A stretch of 64,000 nt of DNA. Origin: Temnothorax longispinosus. Its lineage: Eukaryota > Arthropoda > Insecta > Hymenoptera > Formicidae. The position numbers and the translations under genes were made by a program. The DNA lies in NCBI RefSeq assembly GCF_030848805.1, contig NC_092359.1:14683102-14747101 (forward strand), read 5' to 3'. Below are positions 56,554 through 64,000 of the stretch, piece after piece. A model generated the notes under the pieces. It was given only the letters and a program-made list of their open reading frames with translations, searched no databases and had not been told where the DNA came from. Each line of letters begins with the position of its first letter. The first letter of the stretch is position 1.

Positions 56554-56765
56554 TTGACAGAATCTGTTTTACTTTCCATTTTTTGCGATTTTTCCCATCC
56601 GACAGTTTTTCGTCATTTCCTCTACTTCAGACGTTCAAAGAAATATGTTTTTTTTAAGAAACGAAAAAGTCGCTTACATGCCCTTGAAGGTTGTCTATTC
56701 GTCTTTCAAAATCCGTTGGATTTTTTAAAATCGGTGAATTTTATGAAAAACTACAACATTTTTTA

Positions 56766-56900
56766 TAAGGGCCAAAGCACATAACATGGCGTAGCGATAT
56801 ACGACGGTCGTAATCCCCGACCTGACAGATCAGGATACGCCAAAGCTTGTGCGTCACTTAGGTCCACGACTTACGACTGTCATATGTGCTTTGGCCCTTA
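56766..56900. mobile_element. 135-bp MITE with GGGCCAAAGCACATA tips
   Basis: TAAGGGCCAAAGCACATA and its exact complement TATGTGCTTTGGCCCTTA end the unit. GGGCC tips and adjacent TTA/TAA suggest a Harbinger- or Tc-type MITE. Confidence 0.8.
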
Positions 56901-57467
56901 AAAAAGTTATGTCAGCCCAATTTTTGGTTCTTTGTTTTGTTTTTCGAGATTTTTTTACTGTTTTTTTTTTTTACTACCGCAAATTGATGACTACTATCGT
57001 CTTCCCTATTAAAGAACAAACAAAATTATCTATTAAAAAGTTGTCTAACAACAAATAGAAACATTATACACGCGGTACAAGTTTGGGGTAATTTAATACC
57101 CCGCTTGGCCTTTCACGTATGAGAAAATTCATATTACCTCTCTAGGGTTATATTAACTTCTTAACGGTGATCTTCTTGATGTTAGCAAACACCAATAAGT
57201 AAAACATTATTCTTCGCATATATTTTTCCCGATTTACCGTTAATCACCTTCAGTCGGATTTCCGGCAGATGCAAAAGGAAAGTAACGTATGTGACGCAGA
57301 AACGTATGTGACAGCAAGAAACGTTTGTTACGCTCTATGTGCGTCGAACCAATTTCAGAGATGTTTCAATGTAAAGGGAAAGAATAATAGCATGGAGGTG
57401 AACTAAATTTATATCCCTGCATCCAATTTTTACAACGGTATATAATCTGCAAGCCGTAGTAGACTTC

Positions 57468-58706
57468 TAGTAGGGGAGCTAGCTCCATTTTTTCGTGATT
57501 ATTTCGGTATTTATGAAACTTTTTGTGGTGATTCAGAATGTTATTCAATGATCAAAGCTCCGGGGACTGACAAAAAAGTGGAGGGCTTTGGGTGGTATAG
57601 CCACCCACTTGTGCAAAAAAAAATTTTTTTTTAAGTTATTTCGGTATGTCAGTCATTTTGCACCATAATTCTTTGATATATTCTATGACTATTTGCAAAT
57701 TGACTGACAAAAAAGTGGGTCGCTTGTGGGTGTAGGGCCGCCCAAAAATGTTATTTTTTTTTTTTTTCAAGTTATTTCGGTATGTCAGTCATTTTGCACC
57801 ATAATTCTTTGATATATTCTATGATTATTAGCATAATTGACTGACAAAAAAGTGGGTCTCAAAACCCTCATAAAATATAGTAAATTCCACAGTTTGCGAC
57901 GACTTATGAATCTTTTCCTTCTACCATTGATGGTCATCAGGACTCATTTTAATTCTTATTCTTATTGTCATATGATTTTTAAATAATGTACAGAATCGAG
58001 TGACGACCTTTCTGAGGATGAAAATGACCTAAATGATTGTGATGAAGAAGAAAAAAAAGATTCCTAGTTTTATTATTTATTTTTTATGATGATGATTCAA
58101 TGCTATTTTTCATTACTTTTTTTGTTTTAATTATATAATAAATAACCATAAAAAAAGATATTGACTTCAGTTTACGATGTACTTTTAATTATTTATTTAA
58201 ATAATGAAAAGACAATAAGAATTAAAATGAGTTCTGGTGACCATCAATGGTAGAAGGAAAAGATTCACAAGTCGCAAACTGTGGAATTTACAATATTTTA
58301 TGAGGGTTTTGAGACCCACTTTTTTGTCAGTCAATTATGCTAATAGTCATAGAATATATCAAAGAATTATGGTGCAAAATGACTGACATACCGAAATGAC
58401 TTGAAAAAAATGACATTTTTGGGCGGCCCTACACCCACAAGCGACCCACTTTTTTGTCAGTCAATTTGCAAATAGTCATAGAATATATCAAAGAATTATG
58501 GTGCAAAATGACTGACATACCGAAATGATTTGAAAAAAAAAATTTTTTTTGCACAAGTGGGTGGCTATACCACCCAAAGCCCGGGCCCCCACTTTTTTGT
58601 CAGTCCCCGGAGCTTTGATCATTTTGAATAACATTCTGAATCACCACAAAAAGTTTCATAAGTATACCGAAATAATCACGAAAAAATGGAGCTAGCTCCC
58701 CTACTA
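57468..58706. mobile_element. Fold-back element, arms about 500 bp, with an exon-like loop
   Basis: TAGTAGGGGAGCTAGCTCC at 57468 is inverted at 58706; the arms pair nearly completely, including three CTGACAAAAAAGTGG blocks and TGGTGGTATAGCCACCCAC-type sequence, to about 57975 and 58210. The loop is non-repetitive. Confidence 0.85.
57994..58067 (+). pseudogene. Acidic terminal-exon-like sequence in the fold-back loop
   Basis: After a TAATGTACAG acceptor-like sequence the frame reads SSDDLSEDENDLNDCDEEEK and ends KDS-stop at 58065-58067. Looks like the acidic tail of a captured gene or transposase. No family recognised. Confidence 0.3.
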
Positions 58707-58934
58707 TTCGGCCCGTTTTCTCAGTTCACTTTTATCAATAAATGCGCGCATTTATTTCTAAGATTCTACAGTACATGTAACGTAAACCATATATTAAATC
58801 TGCGCATTTGTGATAAAAGTGAGCTAAGAGTACGGGCCTTTGGCTATTGTTTATTGCTTCATACTCTTTGATGTCATCATAGCATGCGACGAGACAGCGA
58901 CCGCGACAGTGTAACTCATTTAGGTGGAATCGAA

Positions 58935-59417
58935 TTATCGTAAGTTACTAGATACAAATCCCCGTTTACGCGGAGAAATTTATCGTAAGTTACTACAGAA
59001 GTAACGCTCGCGTATAAATATTTGTCCCGTCACCCGAAGAAAACGACCGCGACGAGCGTTTTCCAGGAAAAACGGCACCGACGGGTAACATGGCGGATGT
59101 ATATCGCGCTCGCGACGAAAACCGCGCGAGCTTCTCGACGGGACGACATCGACATGCGACGATCGCATTCGCGAGCGCAATTACTCGCGTCGAACGAATA
59201 TGAAGCGTTGCGTACTTACAGGAGAGGCGAGGCACGGTACTCGGATATATGCCTCCGATGTGTACCTCGATGTAAAATTGTCTCGAACGCCGGCCTCGAT
59301 CGCGGGTCGATATTCCAGGGATTCCACCGTCGTGCGCGAGACACGGCGACGAGAAAACGCAGGCTCCGCAAGCGTCGCGCACACCATTACGTCGATTACG
59401 ATCGAAGCTAATCGAAG
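58935..59417. promoter_or_regulatory. CpG-rich region, host-promoter-like, left flank of the P-like element
   Basis: A sharp change to GC- and CpG-rich DNA that continues on the other side of the P-like element (62687-62830). A 37-codon frame beginning ATGGCGGATG (59091) is present but not recognised. A CpG-rich 5' region of a host gene is plausible; no gene body is seen. Confidence 0.3.
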
Positions 59418-60233
59418 GTCGGAAACATGAAGTAGTATAAGGAGACATGACTAGATAGTGTCGAGAAGCAAAAGATGGTCACGAAAAATGTTCCGTGTAG
59501 AGGGGAGGTTCGCTGAACGGAATAACTTGCAACATTTCGTCGCCATTTTTCCACCAATAAGTTAGAACGAGAGAAAAGTATATTTGTTTCATTCTAACTT
59601 ATTGCACTTGCACTTACTTGCACTAGTTCAAAAGTGTAATGAAAACGAACAGGTTTTATATGTGCAATGTGTGAATCTGTTGATTTGTAAGTATTTCTCC
59701 ATTAATTTTAATATTACATTTTAAAGCAAGTCTAATTAAATTTTTTATCATATGATGTATAAGATTTTTAAAAAATTGCAGATTTTGCTTTAGCTTTTAC
59801 AACCCAAGTCACAACTGGAAGCAAATGTGTTTCATCAAAGGAAATTTGTGAAGGTTACTGATGCAACCGCATTTGGTCAACTCGTCCCAAAAGGACTTAA
59901 AAATTGTGGCCGTATTGTGTCATCTTGTGTGACAGAGATCAAGTGCCAGCTTCGTTAAGAGGTAAGGAAGAAGAAGCTTTTATAACCTAAAATTATTTCC
60001 ATGTAAATTAAATTAACTAATTATTAATATTTAACTTTGAGCAATATTTTTTTTGTTATTAATAATTAGATTTTGTATATTTTCTAAGTGCAAACACACA
60101 TTAATATAAATAGTATATTTTTGCGGTATTAATATTTTCAACTTTTTACTCATAATAGATGTTTTACTTTAGATGTCTCAAGTTTAATGCTCTTAATTTT
60201 GATTACATTACAGATAAAGTAAATTCTGAAAAA

Positions 60234-61255
60234 ATGGCCTGTTGCGTTAAAGGATGCAGCAGCAGAGGAGGCAGAAAAGGAAACAAAAAAAAAGTTTGTT
60301 TACACCTCGTACAGTAAGTATTTATATTCAAAAAAGTACTTCGTTTCAAGTTTTTTCTACAGTTAGAATAAAAAACAGTGAAGCCTATAGCACACACGAT
60401 GCTTTTTTGCCTGCTAAATTGCCTGCAAGCTCTTGTGCTAGCGAATTGGCAGACAAAATGATTATCAACTCTGTCTATTGATTCGCTAGCACAGGAGCCG
60501 GCAAGTAATAAAGCAGACAAAATAGCATTGTGTGCCATAAGCTTAAGAGTATATTTACTTTAAGCATATTCGTTTATTACTGACAGTTCACTGTCAGTAC
60601 TGAAAATCTATAATGTGCATGACATAAACTATAGATTTACACTACTGGCAATGAACTGTCAGTAATAAACAAACATGCCTTTTACGTTATTTATTTTATT
60701 TCAAAACAAAAATTTAATTTTTTTTGTAGAATGATATGTTTATCTTATGGAAGAGCTGAAGAGCAATGGACGGCTCAGATAGATACTGTACTGGACAGAG
60801 GAAGAAATACTGAAATCTTAGCATATGTTCCATCAATTCTTAATGATCATGATTTGCATACATGTACTACTTCAGATTACATTCTGACATATGTTGCTGG
60901 ATATGTAGCAAGAAAAGGAAATAGATTTTGTAAAGATATAAACAATAAAAATTTTATTTGCGAAGAATGTTTAAAGACATTGGTTTTACAGCCAAATGAT
61001 AAAATACCAGAGAGACATAAACTAATTGAAATAAAAACGAAAGGATATTTGATAAATCCTTCAATAGCTTTGTTTAATTTGCTTTCAAGTCTAGAAAAAG
61101 GAGTAATAGAAGGAAGAAAATGTGGAGAAATTAATATTAACACATTATTTGAAGTAATGGAATTGATTGACGAAGAAAAAAATCCTATAACTTTCCTGGG
61201 CTGTGAAAAACATAATTATACGAATTTACTAAAAACATTATCTGTTTTTATTTAA
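60234..61255 (+). CDS. Short P-like protein: THAP remnant joined to transposase C-terminus
   Basis: Exon 1 (60234-60313) starts MACCVKGCSSRGGRKGNKK, the first cysteine pair of a THAP zinc domain, and ends at CA|GTAAGT. A TTTTGTAG acceptor at 60730 begins an exon in the matching phase, running to a stop at 61253-61255: RAEEQWTAQIDTVLDRGRN, YVAGYVARKGNRFC and CEECLKTLV. YVAGY.ARK with CxxC is the C-terminal signature also seen in the complete transposase of this window (AFFAGYIARR, CDNCRHC). The product would be about 200 residues without a catalytic core and without the second half of the THAP domain. Two MITEs occupy the intron. It may be a non-functional remnant or a truncated regulator. Confidence 0.6.
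60389..60540. mobile_element. Palindromic MITE in the P-like intron
   Basis: TAGCACACACGATGCTTTTT with TTGTGCTAGCGAAT at the left pairs with ATTCGCTAGCACAG and AGCATTGTGTGCC at the right. About 150 bp. Confidence 0.75.
60575..60668. mobile_element. Hairpin element (TTACTGACAGTTCA)
   Basis: TATTACTGACAGTTCACTGT pairs with CAATGAACTGTCAGTAATA; the inner part holds CTGAAAATCTATA. Related to 55074-55162. Confidence 0.75.
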
Positions 61256-61282
61256 TAACACGAATGTTTTTCTGGTCAAGCA

Positions 61283-61463
61283 GGCGAATAAAAATGATAA
61301 TACTAAAAAAGAAAAAAGAAAATGTTCAAAATTGGTTCATTTAAATGGTCCAAATGTTTCAAATGTGGATTTTCAAATTAAAGAAACAAATGCAATTGAA
61401 ACTGTGATACAAATGAATAATGGAAAAAGGCGTAAAATTGGAACAAATATTAGAAATAACTAA
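61283..61463 (+). CDS. Possible further exon of the P-like gene
   Basis: After GGTCAAGCAG a frame reads ANKNDNTKKEKRKC, then SKLVHLNGPNVSNV and ends RKIGTNIRNN-stop. Lysine-rich C-terminal tails of this kind occur in P-like transposases. It would need a donor before the 61253 stop. Confidence 0.25.
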
Positions 61464-61696
61464 AATGCGTTAATATAAAACTAAAATAATAATAAAAACT
61501 TGTTTTTTGAAAACATTAATTTTTTATAATTATAATATACATATATTTAATACATATATTTTTTGTAAGTTTAATACCAAGTTAAACAAAATGTTTATTT
61601 TAGAAATTAAAGCACACAATTTTATTTTACAATACAATTATTTTATAATACAATTTGTCTAACATTTATTTAATTTCCAATTTCTTTATAAAAATC

Positions 61697-61715
<19 letters not shown>

Positions 61716-61739
<24 letters not shown>

Positions 61740-61742
61740 TAT
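61716..61742. repeat. (TA)n microsatellite
   Basis: A run of TATATA steps at about 61706-61738 inside the P-like element. Confidence 0.9.
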
Positions 61743-61941
61743 ACATAATTATATACATACACGTAAATATGTATACATAATTTACATTAAAATAACATAA
61801 TATCTGATATGATACTCTTTGTATCGTACAAATATAACAATTTCAGTATCTAATATGAATTAAACTATCGAAATAAATATTTACATATTACAATTAAATT
61901 TACATTTAAGCTATCTTAATTTCACGATTGTTTCCTTTTTC

Positions 61942-62226
61942 TTATAATTTATCAACAATTTGTAACAATTCATTTAATTCTTCAATATTTACAATTACAA
62001 TAAATTTTGAAAGAGAATGAATTTCATCATTTATATAAATATTAACCTGTCCATTTGATAAAAAAGCAATTCTTTTTTTTACACTATAATCACTTTCTAT
62101 TTTTTGGAAACCAAAAAACTTTTCATTTCCTCTTGAATAACTCCAATCTGTAGACGGAAGAGTTATCAACTCCAAATTATCTTGCAAATATTTAAAATAT
62201 ATATGTCCATCATTCTTATGTTCCAT
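61942..62226 (-). CDS. Unknown 94-residue ORF inside the P-like element
   Basis: The minus-strand frame from an ATG at 62226 reads MEHKNDGHIYFKYLQDNLEL and ends ELNELLQIVDKL at 61942. It is mostly polar with a mixed helical/strand pattern and no known motif. It is one of very few uninterrupted frames of this size in an AT-rich setting and lies antisense to the transposase remnant near the right end. It could be a captured sequence or chance. Confidence 0.3.
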   Translation of the reverse strand: MEHKNDGHIYFKYLQDNLELITLPSTDWSYSRGNEKFFGFQKIESDYSVKKRIAFLSNGQVNIYINDEIHSLSKFIVIVNIEELNELLQIVDKL

Positions 62227-62839
62227 TGTGTTTTATTCTTACGTTCCTTATGTTTCTCTACTTTTATCCGGGATTTGTCTTTCTGAAATATATTTAATTA
62301 TATTAATTTTAATTAAGGTAAACGTATTTAAATTATATATTTCATTTTAATTTCAACATTTATTTTTGCTTATTTATAATTATATATACTTACGCGTATT
62401 ATTACTTATTTTAGTATAGACCCAATGAAAAACATTTTTATACGTTTATAAAATATTATATTTACTTATGAAACACATTTCTGATATATTTTACATTTAT
62501 TACCGTATACACGTGTGATCATGTGTTTCTAACCTTTTCGTGTCTCAACAGCTGTCACAATTTCAAGATGGCGACAAAATGTTGCAAGCTATTCCGTTCA
62601 GCGAACATTCCTCTATACGGAACATTTTTCGTGACCACTTCGTGACTACGGAGTCATGTCTCCTTATACTACTTCATGGTCGGAAAGATCCACGCCGCGT
62701 CGCGACGTCGCAGCCGACGCAGCCGTACCGAGCGGTGTCCTGATGGGAACTGTCCCCCACCTGCCCCCACCCCTTACATTTTACATTCTTTCGCGCGACG
62801 CGCAGCCGGGCGCGGGGCACGACGTACTTGCCGAAATTA

Positions 62840-63006
62840 AGGCCTTCACACATAAAATCGCGTAAGAACGTAAAACGTAAGCGTAAGAAAATTGACCAAT
62901 CCCAATCAAGTATTGCGCTGTCCGTAACTTCAGTAGGGGAAAATACTTGATTGGGATTGATCAATTTTCTTACGCTTACTTTTACGCCCTTTTATGTGTG
63001 AAGGCC
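62840..63006. mobile_element. 167-bp palindromic MITE with TTA duplication (Harbinger type)
   Basis: AGGCCTTCACACATAAAA and its complement bound the unit; TTA lies on both sides (62837-62839 and 63007-63009). The arms also share GTAAGCGTAAGAAAATTG and CAATCCCAATCAAGTATT. Confidence 0.85.
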
Positions 63007-63009
63007 TTT

Positions 63010-64000
63010 ACTACGCGCGCGATAACGAAAACACGCGATTGGCCCAAATAATGGGGTGATCCTCGAGCGTTTGAATTCCGAGAAAAGCTCCCTGTCGACG
63101 AACGCAAACGGTAAATAGGAAAAAAATACAGCGATTTCCGCAAATCTATATGTATATACGACTTCTTTATGTAGATTCTTTCGTGTAGATTTGATCGCAC
63201 GACCACTGGGACGGTATTAAAATTCGAAGCAAATATTAATCCCGTAATATAACTGTATGTTAGCTGCGTTTAATTGCAGATATTTAACGATACGCGAACT
63301 AAGACCTTGTGGGAAACGTAATTAATATATGAAGCTTTAAACGATCAGTATAATTTGTGGTAGAGTTCCATTTATTAGCACTTTACGTACCGTGTAATAT
63401 ATAATAAAGCATTTAAATAATTAGACAATATAATAATACGTGTTAATATATAGTCGGCATAAATTCTGTTGTTAAGAAAAATGGATTTATTTCATAACTA
63501 AAGTAACAGGCAGCGTGAAACGTATACTTGTTTTACTGCATTGACCAATTACAATATAAAAATAATTATAATTAATAAAAATATTTTATACCTATAATTT
63601 TATTTCACAATTTTTTTTAAACGATCGATCTTCAAACTCTTGCGACACAAAATTTCGATGCTGCTGGCATGCTGGCTTTACCAGATTGGTTTTTAGAATC
63701 TCGATATTTCCGTGAGGCTCAGAACGAGTCTTTCCTAAATTCTTTCTTTTCTAAATTTGAGAGAAGATATCTTATTTTAAATCTCACCGAAATATCGAGG
63801 TTCTAAAGATTGATTCAGCGAGAGCAACATCGTGATATTCACTGAGGTTTTGCGTGCCACGAAAGTTTCAATCGAATTTGATTCGTAATAAAATCAATTA
63901 AAATTAATTTTAATTTGTGAATTGCATCGGCTTTAATACATAATTAAAACTTGATTCGTGAATTACATAAACTTTAATTCACAAATCAATATTAATTTGT
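63010..64000. other. Non-coding right edge with a hairpin at 63696-63806
   Basis: AGAATCTCGATATTTCCGTG at the left pairs with TCACCGAAATATCGAGGTTC. The last 120 bp are rich in AATTAAAATTAATTTT steps. No gene seen. Confidence 0.55.

Larger units (their letters stand above)
59426..62678 (+). mobile_element. P-like transposon, internally deleted, with 8-bp target duplication
   Basis: The tips CATGAAGTAGTATAAGGAG (59426) and its complement (to 62678) are inverted over 27 bp, followed by a second inverted block of about 70 bp (59477-59546 and 62568-62639: GGTCACGAAAAATGTTCCG, TTCGCTGAACGGAATA). GTCGGAAA flanks both ends (59418-59425 and 62679-62686), the 8-bp duplication of P-type elements. The interior codes for a THAP start and a P-transposase C-terminus but lacks the catalytic core. 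Confidence 0.92.

Noticed and set aside
58993..59448. Overlapping frames of 60-151 codons on both strands at 59.0-59.4 kb
   Set aside because: All arise from CpG-rich DNA with few stops; no motif, start context or splice pattern favours one.

Overview
This window looks like a repeat-dominated stretch of an insect nuclear genome, most likely a hymenopteran (an ant is my guess; the species is not shown by the sequence). The evidence is AT-rich DNA with CpG-rich islands, spliceosomal GT/AG introns, a 28S rRNA scrap of arthropod type, insect-type Copia, Gypsy, mariner, PIF/Harbinger and P-like transposons, MADF/BESS and THAP domains, and a kinesin light chain exon pair. No bacterial-style operons, CRISPR arrays or complete tRNA genes are visible. 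A 500-N assembly gap lies at 8273-8772.

Layout. 58-1555 is a TA-flanked terminal-inverted-repeat element. 2614-18938 reads as one decayed Copia retrotransposon torn apart by two insertions: pol (RT end, RNase H) at 2614-3980; a PIF/Harbinger element with TTA duplications at 4032-10139, itself filled with fold-back DNA, a 180-bp satellite array and a Penelope-like palindrome; then the polypurine tract and the start of the 3' LTR at 10169-10243. That LTR is interrupted by an 8.5-kb block (10244-18758) whose ends are nearly identical 650-bp inverted repeats, and the LTR resumes at 18759-18938. The block carries a THAP-domain P-like transposase on the minus strand and, divergently, a repeat-rich acidic/RGG gene on the plus strand. 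19960-22570 holds broken, partly tandem-duplicated exon scraps (Q-rich, zinc-binding, homeodomain-like). 23094-31450 is a Gypsy element with a tRNA-Lys-type primer site; its integrase is split by an apparently intact two-gene Harbinger transposon (26677-30983: DDE nuclease plus a MADF/BESS protein).

32583-34807 is an element with 8-bp duplications, containing a deleted mariner and a tandem array that turns round on itself. 36051-38095 is a decayed SAM-domain gene (SAMD3-like), with a lone first exon of a relative at 41526. 40644-41317 and 46184-46707 are two TTAA-flanked non-autonomous elements. 43003-43262 is a 28S rRNA fragment next to a GC-rich repeated region. On the minus strand, 53924 down to 45335 contains two consecutive kinesin light chain exons separated by 8.3 kb of transposons plus a decayed Tudor-domain gene. 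The right side holds fold-backs, simple repeats and a P-like element with a perfect 8-bp duplication (59426-62678) that is internally deleted and could encode only a short THAP-remnant/C-terminal protein, comparable in layout to the Drosophila KP repressor element.

Functionally the window is a transposon graveyard with two possibly intact systems: the Harbinger pair (nuclease plus DNA-binding partner) and the P-like transposase paired with an unknown divergent gene inside long inverted repeats. The latter is the best candidate for something undescribed. Everything here is read by eye; identities and exon joins are inferences unless stated.
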